From assembly GCA_029817715.1 (NCBI GenBank), contig JARUPY010000534.1:2978501-3042500 (forward strand): 64,000 nt of DNA, written 5' to 3'. This DNA is from Melastoma dodecandrum (taxonomy: Eukaryota > Streptophyta > Magnoliopsida > Myrtales > Melastomataceae). Position 1 is the first letter of the stretch, and each line of letters starts with the position of its first letter. A model generated the notes under the pieces. That model did no database searches, was not told the DNA's origin, and was given only the letters and a program-made list of their open reading frames with translations. The position numbers and the translations under genes are program-made. Shown here in pieces: positions 1-12,778 of the stretch.

Positions 1-731
1 CAAAGCAATCGATGAACAATAGTAATTCAAGCAGCCTCACCATTGAAGTGTTCTAACTAATTTTTGGTCGGAATAATCATAAATCGGCAGAAACATCTGC
101 AATTTTCAAATTTGAAATCCGACACACACACACACTCTTCACAAATATTTTCAAGGATGATGTTGCATATATAGAGTCATCCTCTCCCTAACCCGCGCTC
201 GTTGGGGTAGGGATACCACTGCATGATGCAGGCTGACTGATACATGTAAGCGAGATAAAAAAAAGTCTTTGTAATTATATTTGATTCCCACTAGCGTATT
301 AAAATTAGTGGAATCAATATGTTTGACCCCTTGTAAGCAATTGAGTAAATTTCTCTTTGAGGGAGAGAAAACCAGGACATAGCAACAAAATCTTGAACAC
401 GCGTGGAGGTGATGAAGGCACCAGTCCAAATAAAATCAACTACCAGATATAACTTACGTGAGCAGTTGATATCCGTAGAACAAAATTTCCAAGTGCAGCC
501 AGTGCCCGTCTTTTAAGGGGTTTCTACAGGGAGAATCCCCGTGACTATCCAATTCATTTGTCAATTGTCATTAAAATAATTTGTATCTAACCAAACTTTG
601 AGGTGACAAATTATTAAAGTCGTCAGAATACAGATTGCTTATATAAGTTTTCCCATCGGCTGACTTAGATCTACAGTTCCGATTTCATCGGAATGAAACA
701 ATGGAACAAACAAGAAGTGAGAATTTCTTAC
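1..731. other. left-edge intronic or flanking sequence
   Basis: Going down from 731, the minus-strand RING-family gene enters an intron at a GTAAG donor. I read the minus strand through to position 1 and did not find the expected next exon, which in this family continues the membrane segment and then carries the C3HC4 RING. A short CA-rich microsatellite lies near 124-135. The rest of the gene is probably left of the window. Confidence 0.5.
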
Positions 732-1766
732 CAGTAAAGTCGAGGAGAATCTCCGAGGAGCGGCTGTCCACCAATAACTATCCAGTAGAAACCAAATGCC
801 CACCATATGGAGGAAATGAGCGTATTCGTGGAGTCCAGTCTCTTAAACATTCTGCAAGAATATCACATAATGACCATAAACAAGGTGCTGCGGCCATCAT
901 TCCTTGCATATAATTAGTGGGTGATGCAAAACAACAGATTTGGAGAATGCAGCGAGGCATACCAACAACCATAACCTCTGGCCAAAAAGAGCGTTGTAAT
1001 TTTGCTGGCAATAATATCCCAATTACCAAACAACAGTATTACCCAACAAAACCCTGGTTATGTGCCGGCAATACATCAGACATGAGCACCACATTCCACT
1101 CTTAACTTATTTCTACAGTGAGGCAATAACAGCATTGGACAAATCGTGTTCATGGTTATTGAGAATAGGAACATAAATACTCCGTTAAGCAATTAAATCC
1201 CAGGTTTGCTCCACAAAAAGCAGAAGAATCAGAAACTGCTAAACAGAGATGAATAGGGCAGAAAGCAGCAAACCTCGTAGTCACACCATCTGAGAAAGAA
1301 TGTGTAACCAAAAACATCACTAAAAGTCAAAAGACAAAAAAAAGAAAGAGAACTACCTGCTGTGATCTCCAATAGTCAAGAACCCAAAGTTAGCCGCACC
1401 ATGACTCCTCCTATACTCCGCGTAGACAAACACAACATGCACCAAACACTGAACACCGTACCCACACAGCCACAACCTCAGAGGAGTGCAAGGCCTCTCA
1501 TCCAAAGTCGAAAACACCACTACTACCGTCACCACAACGAAAGCCAAGTTCCAGACGAAGTCCAGCACCACGATGGGCTTCGAGAAAGCCGCTAGCCCGC
1601 CTTCCAGGATGCCCATCCTCGGTGGGTTCCTATCAACGTCTCCCCGGTCCTCCACGCAATCGAACAGTAACCCGGCCCGGCCATGCCTAAGCTGCGTCCC
1701 CGCGATGAGGCGGTCGGAGAAACCCAACGATGATGACGACAACGAAGACGTCCCCAGGTCTTCCAT
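732..1766 (-). CDS. RING-type membrane E3 ubiquitin ligase, 5' part (At4g11680/At1g12760-like)
   Basis: Two exons are visible: 1357-1766 (ATG at 1766) and 732-851. They join in frame across a GT-AG intron (AGC AG + A gives Ser-Arg). Exon 1 encodes a Ser-rich leader, then [17 protein letters not shown], which reads as a first membrane segment, and the segment [20 protein letters not shown]. Exon 2 encodes [14 protein letters not shown] followed by [14 protein letters not shown]. This order is the signature of a plant family of transmembrane E3 ligases whose catalytic C3HC4 RING is at the C terminus. The RING is not in the window, so ligase activity rests on family membership. An upstream in-frame ATG at 1835 would add 23 hydrophobic Gly/Val-rich residues. 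I prefer 1766 because family N termini are hydrophilic. Confidence 0.78.
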
Positions 1767-2099
1767 AACCCAACCAATCCCAATACCAACACCAACCCCG
1801 AATCCGAATGATAAGAAAAGGTAGGGAGAAACCAACTCGGGAGCTTAATTCGGCTACTGGGTACGGAAGGGGCAATCCGGGGGGAAGGAAAGTTGGGAGC
1901 TTTGGTGGGATTATAGTAATCTGGGTTTTAGGGGGAGGCCGTGGAAGAAGGAAAAGGGGGAGTAGGGAATTGGGAAAGTGGGGTGTGGGCTTGGAACTTT
2001 GGGAAAAAGGGTGAAGCGGGGAGGGAAGTCCTGAACGAAGGTGGCGAGGGCGAGGGGGGCGACAAGAAAGAGGCGGAAATTGGATGAGATTTGTTGGAA

Positions 2100-3760
2100 A
2101 ATAAGTTTAAAAAATATTTGGTAAAATACAGCATTGATTATTAAAATTTCTCAAAATTTGACGTTAGAAAAAGTGTTTGGTTTATAAAAAAAATTTGATA
2201 AATTTTAAGAATTATTATAGTTCGAAAATGAATTATTTCGTAACTAAAAAAACTCGGGTTAGAGTAAAACAATCCCCAGCTCCCCTGGCTTCAAAATTTC
2301 AAGATACAAAGTATTTTAATTGGCAAAACCCGCAAGTAGTTGATCTAATTAATCTAAATATCTTATTTGATTTTGTAATTCCATCTTTTATAAATACAGG
2401 GAAACGTTGACAAAACATGTTAATAAATGAGTAAATCATGTTTGGGTGATGGATTAGTATTATAAATATTGTTGTTTCCAAACCAAAAAATGTCATGTCA
2501 ACTCATCTCATTACCTTAAGCAACCAACAGTAATGACAATGAGATGAAGTCAAATCAACTCGGGAACGTGGCCTCTTCCTTCCGGGCATTTCCCATTTTC
2601 TTATGACACACAATCTGATGCAATCAAAATCCACTCGCTGTCCATTCTAAGTGGTTTGGGTTTTTGGTTTTTCTCTTTAAAAAAAAAATCTCTATTTATT
2701 TAATTTGAATCGACCACCCCGACTAAAGCTTCTTATGTTTATTTATCAGATAACTTGTAGCCTAATCTTCAATCAACTGTTCTTCCCCCCCCCCCAACGA
2801 GTTTTATACGAATCTAAGATTTTGTTTGAAAAAATTGGTTCAATAATTTTAAAAATTAAAATGAGAAATTCGATTAACGAAGAAAATTCAATTTTTTAAA
2901 AAATATTTTTTTTTTATAAAAATCACGATTTAGAATAACTTAGTACATCTTTTCGGCCATTTTTACCTCAAAAATACAGTTATAAATCGCAATTCATAAA
3001 TAATTAACATAAAAATTTTCAAATTACGAACGTATCCTGAGTAATTCTTTTTCAGAGCAACTAGTAAAATCCTCACCATGCAATGTGATCGATTTACGAA
3101 AATCGAATCAGACATCATAGTGTCCGACCACTTTGATGTTGGGTTTGGTTAGTTGCGCTTGATAAATAATCCCTTTTTCATAATTTCACTGCCATAATCA
3201 ATTCTGCATTGTTTCGGTAGATTTTCTTTCCTTTTTAAATTTATGAACAAGTGGGCGTGTAAGAAAATTTATGTGGCGGGAGTTGTCCAAACATGACTCC
3301 CTCCTAGTCAGAAGAACAGGCACAGACACGGACATAATGGATAAGACATGGAGCTGAAAAGCCACTAACTACATGGGAACTAACTATTGTTACGTGGCTT
3401 ATCTTATTGGGTGTATTATTCATGGCAATGTGTTCTCGTTGGATGATGTTGGTGTGATGTTTAACCATTCCAATTCATGTGAAAAGCTTGGGTTAATAAT
3501 CACCCTCGCAGATTCGGATTCCTCTTCTTACCTGAGTCAATCCAATGTTAGAAGAAGGCCCGAGCCCACCTTCTGATATATCCCACATTCCAACTAGTTT
3601 CAGTTTGGGAATGGAAGCTGTTCCCGTGGCACCATTCGAACCTCACATCCAATGTCGTAACACAGACATATCAAAAGCCAGGGAGGGAAAATCCAAGCCA
3701 CAAAAGAGGAGGAGCTTCGGAGTTCGGACAGCCGGACCGAAAAGGGGAAATCCGACAACC
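2100..3760. other. AT-rich intergenic region
   Basis: This stretch separates the divergent RING-family gene and CRD1. It is rich in A/T runs, with a C homopolymer near 2786-2795. No ORF here resembles a known protein. The last few hundred bases are presumably CRD1 promoter. Confidence 0.6.
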
Positions 3761-3774
3761 CAATGGGAACCCAA

Positions 3775-3842
3775 CACGTGTCAATTCCCCAGATTTCATT
3801 TGGATCAACTGATAACTAATCAATTGCATGTTGTGTTATATA
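3775..3842 (+). promoter_or_regulatory. CRD1 proximal promoter: G-box and TATA box
   Basis: A palindromic CACGTG G-box lies at 3775-3780 in the context ACACGTGTC, and TATATA lies at 3837-3842. They are 122 and 60 bases upstream of the CRD1 start codon. G-boxes of this type bind HY5 and PIF factors, and chlorophyll-synthesis genes are typically light-induced through them. The motifs are seen directly. Their use by these factors is inferred. Confidence 0.55.
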
Positions 3843-3896
3843 CTCAACCGCCCCGCATTGCATTCGCACTCTTCAGACCTTGGAGAGACTCCCACC

Positions 3897-5467
3897 ATGG
3901 CAGCAGAGATGGCCCTCCTCAAGTCCATCACCAGGTTCCCAGTTGCCACCGCCACCTCCTCCGGCCCCAGGACCACCCTCCACCCCACTTCTTCCAACTA
4001 CTCCTTCATCGTCAGGATGTCTGCCTCCGCCTCTGCCCCGACGAAGCCCAGCAAGAAGGCCAACAAGACCGCCATCAAGGAGACCCTCCTCACCCCGAGG
4101 TTCTACACCACTGACTTCGACGAGATGGAGCAGCTCTTCAACACCGAGATCAACAAGAACCTTAACCAGGACGAGTTCGTTGCCCTCCTCCAGGAGTTCA
4201 AGACCGATTACAACCAGACCCACTTCGTCCGCAACAAGGAGTTCAAGGAGGCTGCCGATAAGATCCAGGGGCCTCTCCGCCAGATCTTCGTCGAGTTCCT
4301 TGAGAGGTCCTGCACCGCAGAGTTCAGTGGGTTCTTGCTCTACAAGGAGCTCGGCAGGAGGCTCAAGGTAAATTCACTGAAAGCCAATTGCATTCCTTCC
4401 AGGTGTGTAGTATGATCTCTGCATGGTTGCTGATTGAGGAATTGGGAAAACAGAAAACAAATCCTGTCGTAGCGGAGATTTTCTCCCTCATGTCGAGGGA
4501 TGAGGCCAGGCATGCCGGGTATGGATCCTTCGGTTAGTACCCGTTTGAAACCAGGTGTCACCTTTTGGGTCGTTTCTAGGTAACGTATGGTCTCTGGCGG
4601 CATTGTAGGTTCCTGAACAAGGGTTTGTCTGATTTCAACCTGGCATTGGACCTGGGTTTCCTGACCAAGGCCAGGAAGTACACGTTCTTCAAGCCAAAGT
4701 TCATCTTCTACGCGACCTACCTGTCCGAGAAGATTGGTTACTGGAGATACATCACCATCTATAGGCACCTTAAAGAGAACCCCGAGTACCAGCTCTATCC
4801 TATCTTCAAGTACTTTGAGAACTGGTGCCAGGACGAGAACCGGCACGGTGATTTCTTCTCTGCGCTTTTGAAGGCTCAGCCTCAGTTCCTTAATGATTGG
4901 AAGGCCAAGCTCTGGTCCCGGTTCTTCTGCCTCTCCGTAAGATCTGCAGTTCTCCTTGTGTATCTTAGGGAGATGAGGATTTCTGCTGAAAGAATGTTAA
5001 GCCGTTGGAATTCTGCAGGTATACGTCACAATGTACCTGAATGATTGCCAGCGGACTGCATTCTATGAAGGAATTGGACTCAACACCAAGGAATTCGACA
5101 TGCACGTCATCATTGAGGTGAACACAGAAGCTCTGTTCTTTTCTTCCATAAACAATTTATCATTCGGAAAAAGGTGCTCCAACACCTCTTTACCCCTCTG
5201 CAGACTAACCGCACAACAGCAAGGATTTTCCCGGCAGTACCGGACGTGGAGAACCCTGAATTCAAGAGGAAATTAGATCGGATGGTTGAGATCAACGAGA
5301 AGATAATCGCTGTTGGGGAGTCTGAGGAAATCTCTTTCGTAAAGAACTTGAAGAGGGTCCCATTGGTCGCAGCATTGGTATCTGAAATCTTGGCAGCTTA
5401 CCTGATGCCACCGATAGAGTCTGGATCCGTCGATTTTGCAGAATTTGAGCCCCAACTTGTGTACTAA
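3897..5467 (+). CDS. CRD1: Mg-protoporphyrin IX monomethyl ester oxidative cyclase, chloroplastic
   Basis: This enzyme (CRD1/CHL27/AcsF) forms the fifth ring of chlorophyll, converting Mg-protoporphyrin monomethyl ester to divinyl protochlorophyllide at plastid membranes. Five exons, 3897-4367, 4454-4518, 4609-4936, 5019-5117 and 5204-5467, all with GT-AG introns, give 408 residues, close to the Arabidopsis protein. The first 50 or so residues are Ser/Thr/Ala-rich and end near [11 protein letters not shown], as expected of a transit peptide. The di-iron carboxylate motifs are visible: [11 protein letters not shown], the ExxH in [10 protein letters not shown], and the second ExxH in [12 protein letters not shown]. 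The C terminus is [11 protein letters not shown], as in the family. I chose the start ACCATGG at 3897, a strong context. An in-frame ATG at 3828 lies upstream of the TATA box and is rejected. Exon 1 is strongly GC-rich at third positions. Confidence 0.97.
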
Positions 5468-6510
5468 ATTTTGCAGTCCTGTTCTTACGCTCAATTCTGA
5501 ATTTCCCACCAATGAGAACAGCACCCTCTTTTGTAAAACAGTCGTCAAGGCAAATCTGTTGAACAAGGATTATTCGGGAGTTACAAGTCCTGTGAAAACT
5601 CCAGTTTTTCTTGCATTTGGCAGATGTGGTTTATGCATGGAGTTGCTGTCTCGGCAAATGCGTATCATGCTGACAATATCAAAACATAATCTGGTTATGA
5701 ATTACGCAAGATGGTGCTTGACCAAGTTCTGCCTTATTTGGCAAAACGCAGTCCTACTTATCCATGGAATTTACCAGATTCCTTAGGCTAAACTTTAAAC
5801 GCTACAAAACTCAGATTCCTATTCCAATCCCAGGGCGAGATAGGATATGATGCCGCCAGACGCCACTAAGAACTTGTAGGCCTAAACTAATGCTTAAAAC
5901 TTTCATTATGCTCATATTCTCTCCAGAATTATGAACACCAAGTCTTCATCATCATAGCCAACAATATGGTAAAGGATATATGCGCACTCCATCTGCCGAT
6001 AAAAGTGGAAATCGGAAATAATAGCAAGGACCAAAAAGCAAAGGTGGATACATACAAGTCGCATGCTGTTTAAACCTACTACATCCATCACAAAACGGTG
6101 AGTAATTTCTTAGAACTAGTTAAGACGGACGAGCTTGGAAAGAGGATGCAGGTTGTCAAGGAAGAATGCTCGCCCAATTCTAACTGTGCCTTGAGAAGAT
6201 CCTTATCGGGGAACACGAGGAAAGTTGAAGGGGCTGGAGAAACCAGGAATAATGCACTGCCAAGGAGCACGCCAATTCTAGCGTCGAAGTCTGCTTTATT
6301 CGTAATGAAGGCCTTCCCAAGCCTGATTTTTCACCTGGTTACACATGAAGACAGAAAGATAGGGAGAGGGAACAGGAACTCATATTCACAAGTTGTACAA
6401 TTAAACGTGCTGCGAACAACCAGGAACTCATAGGCACATGGACATTTACCAAGAGAAACTCGTCATCCAATCACAACAATGATCAAGAACAAAATTATGC
6501 TTTCAAAAAC
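5468..6510. other. intergenic region between convergent genes
   Basis: This holds the 3' flanks of CRD1 (+) and of the SIP aquaporin (-). I see no further coding sequence. Short ORFs at 5436-5786 and 6098-6433 have no recognisable domains. Confidence 0.6.
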
Positions 6511-8741
6511 TCAATCCGACTTCTTTTTATCTGCTTTCAGCTCTTTCGATGGCCCAGTGAGCAATCTAAACATCCATACTGCCAGCAGTGTTGCCTCCAC
6601 AGGGGCAAGCCAATAAACAAGCAGATGCTCCTTAGAGATGTGATCCCCACGAGCATAGGCCCATCCCATCACCTGAACCAATTCAAAATGTTGTCATCAA
6701 CTCAGTCTCAAGTTTCCTATATGACTGAACATTTGTTTGCACAGCTAGAAGACACTTACAGAGGCTGGGTTCATTACACCCCCAGTAAGATCAGAGCCAA
6801 GAATGTGAAGAGTGAGCTTGAAGACACTAGATATCCAAGTCTTCATGTAAAAGCTTCCAGGGATCTTTTTATAGAGTCCCAGTGAGATAAAGACGATCGC
6901 AAAAGTTAATAGCCCCTCAGTAAGGGCCCCGCGATGGATATCAATGTTCAGACGTGGCCCACTGCCTGCTTTGGGAAAAATTGCAATGATGTACCTCACC
7001 CCTGTAATAGAGCCAGCAACCTGCAAAATATAACGACTAACAGTTCGCAATGACAAAATTCTTTATTGGGGAGAGACCCCATGTTGACAGTATCAGTCAT
7101 TCGTGGAGAACAATGAGTTTTAAACATAATTTATCCATTTCATACGCACAAACACAGTACCTGAATGATCATATTGAGTGCATATGGGCAAACCAGACGA
7201 TTTCTGATTGCCTGCTAGTCTGTAATATTGTCCAAAAATATAAAAAAACGCCACTTCATTAGAAAGTTGGTAGAGTTGTCCGAGTATCGAGAGCAAAATC
7301 TAGCTAAATATCCATTTAATATGCAACACAGCCTTATGCACGATAGCAATGCCCAAACCAGCTCATTTGCCATCCTCTTGTTCCGGTTTCCGTGAAGAAG
7401 CAATTAAAATGCACTCAGAGTCAAAAGGAATGCTCCAAATGACGACGACCAAAGATAGCATGCTCCCATTAGCTAGATGGAAGGCACTTCCACAAGGCCA
7501 AACCTATTCAGAGGCAACAGGACAATGGAGATTGTGATTTTCATCTTTGTCCGGTCAAATACTATTGAATCTAAGCACCACCTCCGGTCAAAACTCATAC
7601 GCCGAACTTTCCAGCTCAAGAACGATCAAGCAGAAAGAAAATATGTCACATCGAGTTAAACAGTTGAGGACTAATGTATACTTTGCATAAAAACCAATAC
7701 GGTAGTAGGAGTGGTATTACAGTCATTACAAATACTTCCAATTATGTAAGGCTTATTTGAAATAGGATACCTCAATAAAATTAATCAGGTGGCAAAGTCC
7801 AGACAGATATCGCAGTTCAGTTCAGAGGCCATTGTATTATTATAGCAGGGACATCATGTTATGGCAGAAATCCCTAAACAGATCTGTCATTGATGCAATT
7901 CATAGAAAACCTCAAACTTTAATGTCACTGGGTAAGGTTTTACAAAGATTACCCTACCACGTGGCAAGCATTGAAACTAAGTCAACAGTAAACCACTACT
8001 TATTAGTCAGTTTCGAAGAGTGCGACTATAAACTGTAAACAGATGCTGCCAGACCAGCTTATTGAGTGCCCCATCCCACCCACCCTCCCCTTCGGGGAGA
8101 AAAAGCTCCCGCTTACGCATTGGTTTCCCAACACTAAAGACGAACCAAACATAACCATTTTCTTCTCGTTGTACCAACACTATCGTTAGCCCTGAGTAAT
8201 GACCTCAGTAGCAATCTCGATCAATCTTTCCTTGGCGACCTCGAGTTTCAATAGTCCAAATCTGTCACCTAATCAAGCCAAAGAAACCAATCCCAGGCAC
8301 AACAATAACTCCATTCAATCCAGTCCCACCAAGGCTTTTCTCAAGCCTCCACCTTTTTTCAACGCCAAAACCACCCCAAATCAAACAAAAACAATCCCGC
8401 CAGCACGAACAAAAACAAGGAAACAAACAAAAAAGGGCAGCGTCGTCCCCAACCTGAGCAGGAATCCTTGCACCGACCGTGAACAGGAAGGCCCCGATAT
8501 CCCCGGAAAACGCCGGGGCCAACACGGTGAGCGGGTTGTAGGACCCTCCTTTCGTGAGCTTACCCAGAAAGGCGAACAAGAACATGTCAAGCACGTAGAG
8601 GGCGCCCTTGACGACCTCACCCTTGGGATCGTTCTTCCCGTATCCCAGGACCCCGTAAACAAGCAGCTTGATGAGGGCGCCCGACCACACCCACAGGAAG
8701 GAAACCACGAAATCGTAAATCAACAACTTGGCTTTCCCCAT
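6511..8741 (-). CDS. SIP2-1: small basic intrinsic protein, SIP2-type aquaporin
   Basis: SIP aquaporins are water channels reported mainly in the endoplasmic reticulum membrane. Three exons, 8454-8741, 6760-7020 and 6511-6672, all phase 0, encode 236 residues, the family length. The first pore motif is NPL (GGSYNPLTVL) instead of NPA, which is diagnostic of the SIP2 subclass. The second is canonical NPA (LTGGVMNPAS), split from VMGWAYARG by the last intron. Conserved stretches include GALTEGLLTF, KIPGSFYMKTW and LTLHILGSDL. The tail is Lys-rich (KADKKKSD), which may act in ER retention. Intron 1 is long (about 1.4 kb) and shows no nested gene. Confidence 0.95.
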
Positions 8742-9036
8742 ACTCTCCCTCCCACTCTCAACCCGCGGCCGACCCCTTCTCTCTGTTTGATATCGGCGAT
8801 CGCTTTTGAGTCGTCTCCGGGAAGAAAAGAGGAAGAGGACGGTTTCTGTCTTTGGACCCTTCCCTGTTCTGACGTAGACCTTTGTTAAGAAAAATTCAAG
8901 ATGCGTTTTTTAATACGTAGAGATAGTTCTCCCATTTCATTACCAAAGAAAAGAAAAACATTTGGGCGGGGAATCACATTGACAGCATTCTAGACATCCC
9001 TTAAGAACTTCATATGCATCTGTTACAATCTCAACT

Positions 9037-10170
9037 TTAAGCTATGGCTGCACCTGCAACCTCGGTATCGATCTTCTTCCCGATATCCCCGTTACTGACG
9101 GTCTCGTTGCACTTGTCTGGCTGCTCGTGAATCTTGTGCCTGGCATCTGGTTTCTCGTCTTCGGGGCCGTTCTCTTTGCTCCCAGTTATTTTGCTAGTCC
9201 AAGCCCTCATCTGCTGGACCACGACCTCATCTGTCGGAACCATGTGAGTGAACTTCTGTGTTCAGATACCTGTCCTGAAAATGAAATCATGACTAACAGA
9301 GGAGGAACGCGGGAATTCCAGTTACCGAGTCTTGGGACAGTGTGGCCCTGAGGATGCCTGATGATGAGAGGGTTGACGAAGGCCGTGGAGAATTCCTCGG
9401 AGGGTGGCTTCAGCCAGTCCTTTTCTCCTATGAAGTGTACCGACTTCACATTGATGGGATCCTTGTAGGCGACGTCGCATATGCTCGGATCTCTGAACTT
9501 TGAACCAGATACAGACACGAATAGTTTGATCGGCAGATGATCCTTGAGTACCTTCCCCTGGGCTTGGTAACCCAGCAGAAGCCCCAAGAGGGTGGCTCCC
9601 TGGACATGGAAGTAGTCAGCATCTGAGCGATTTACAGTTTTTATTCCGGCTCGTCAAATATTACTGCAATCTTGTTACGACAGTACCTGAGAGAAGCCGA
9701 GGAAGCCATCGAAAGGGCCTTTCGTGGTAATGTAATCACACAGAGAGGCAATGCATTCGTCCAAGTTGGTGTACTCGGTGAATTCCTAACCGAAGTATAG
9801 AAAACAAGAACGGTCGGAAGGACATGACCGATCAATTAACTGTAGCAGGCCTTCTCAGGATCAAAAGGGAAACTACACCAACCTTGTTGAACTGGAACCA
9901 CTCAAAGTAAGGGGGCGGGAAGATGCCTTCTATGTCCGATTTGCCGCCTGCCGGGAAAGTCCCATTGGGGAAATCCTGGAAAGCAGCGAATATCAATCCC
10001 ATCATCCAAATTCCGATCAAAACACGTGGTAGAAAATTCCAAACCATATCAAAATGCGCGAAGATCTCGGGATCCCACTTGCTGATCTGCTTCTGGAGGA
10101 AGGCCCCGTTGGTCCGGAACCCGTGCAAGCACAGTATCTTCATCTTCTTCCTTTCCTGAGTAACTTCCAT
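9037..10170 (-). CDS. FSH1/OVCA2-family serine hydrolase
   Basis: This is an alpha/beta-hydrolase of the FSH1 family (Pfam FSH1), small cytosolic esterases whose physiological substrate in plants is mostly unknown. Five exons, 10045-10170, 9883-9975, 9687-9785, 9326-9599 and 9037-9230, give 261 residues. The family opening KILCLHGFRTNG is present. The nucleophile elbow is GFLGFSQGA, and an intron falls immediately after the Ser-Gln codons. The probable acid is in IGEKDWLKP and the catalytic His is in HPQGHTVPRL. The C-terminal 45 or so residues are charged and low-complexity and extend beyond the hydrolase fold. The start at 10170 precedes the family opening by nine residues. The frame stays open upstream through a 57-bp tandem repeat that is more likely 5' UTR or intron. 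Confidence 0.92.
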
Positions 10171-10257
10171 CGCCTTGTACAGAAACCTGTCCCAAGAGAA
10201 ACCCTCAAACCGACTGGCTGGAGAAAAGACTGAACGGAGGAAATTTTTCTGCGTCGC

Positions 10258-10371
10258 TGGGATTGTATAGAGAGGCACCTTGTGCTTACCTACCTCCAGG
10301 ATTAATGGCACCAATGGGATTGTATAGAGAGGCACCTTGTGCTTACCTACCTCCAGGATTAATGGCACCAA
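10258..10371. repeat. 57-bp perfect tandem duplication upstream of the FSH1-family gene
   Basis: Two adjacent identical copies, 10258-10314 and 10315-10371, were found by direct comparison. On the minus strand each copy contains a good splice donor (GAG|GTAGGTAAG), and a plausible acceptor (GCGACGCAG) follows before the coding start. The duplication therefore probably doubles the end of a 5' UTR exon and the start of its intron. Confidence 0.9.
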
Positions 10372-10723
10372 CTACCCGTCACTCTGATTGTTGTCTCCCT
10401 GGTGGTTGCTAGTGCACGTGCAACCAAACACCCTAATCTAGCCAACCCATGCATAATCTCCCACGTATTACCATAATTCGGCTGATCCCAGAAATAATAA
10501 TGCTCTGGACATAAATGATTGATGCTAAAAAGTGATGAAGAACAATGCTGGCTACTCGGATCAGAAACAGAATAGCCAAATGGTCTCGCTCATATGGCTT
10601 AAGTATCATAACACAGATTAAGAAAAATTTCAAGGAAAACAAAGACTTGAGATAGTACGATTAGGATCCTCCGAGTTTTCCCTCGGACATTTGTTCTTAC
10701 AAGGATAACAATTTCTGGGGATC

Positions 10724-12083
<1,360 letters not shown>

Positions 12084-12778
12084 TTCTTCTCTCCCACCGC
12101 CTTCACCCGGATCGCCACGGGAAAAAGGAGGAAATGAAAAGAAAAAACAAAACTGAGAGATTGGATGATGTTCCCGATTTGGGGAGATTACTATTAACAG
12201 AAAAGCCTGCGATTCCTTTCCTGATTTAACTCACTTCTTAATTAATTATACGACCGCGTTTTCACGGGATGAGGATGATCCCAACCACCCTTTTACGGTT
12301 TTACCCTTCCACAAATGGTATCTTATTTCACTCTTGGTCCGAAACGGTACATTGCAATATTCGTCGTTATTTTTAAAAAAAAAAAATTAATAAATAATAG
12401 TTACCAAATTTGTTGATTAAGAATTTTGAGTTTTGGTTAGTGGTAAACTAACTGGTTTTTTTAAATTTTTTTTTATCAAATTTTCTGTGTAATTCAGGCA
12501 CTGAAAGTTCGGAGAAGCTCTCTCATTATCCTTTTTGTCCGGTTATTAGTGGTTTTTGGGCCTGGGCCTGGGCTGGAAGCTAATAAGTCTAAGCATCTGT
12601 CGATCCAACGGGATTTAACATCGTAAATATAATGGTCGATCGACTGAATCAATCATCAATCCAAAGTCCGTAAGACTGGTGCAAAATTACTAGTGGAAAA
12701 CGTAAATGAATGACAAATAGGAAGCCAATCGCATGATCATGGGGAAAAGCCGACCGACATGAGAAGATGTCGCAATCT

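Noticed and set aside
1766..1835. Upstream ATG at 1835 for the RING-family gene
   Set aside because: It would add a hydrophobic Gly/Val repeat leader not typical of the family. Not fully excluded.
3828..3896. In-frame ATG upstream of the CRD1 start
   Set aside because: It precedes the TATA box, and the downstream ATG has a strong context and gives the family-length protein and transit peptide.
3873..4371. Long antisense and out-of-frame ORFs over CRD1 exon 1
   Set aside because: They are shadows of a GC-rich coding exon with low-complexity Ser/Arg/Pro or Gly/Glu translations.
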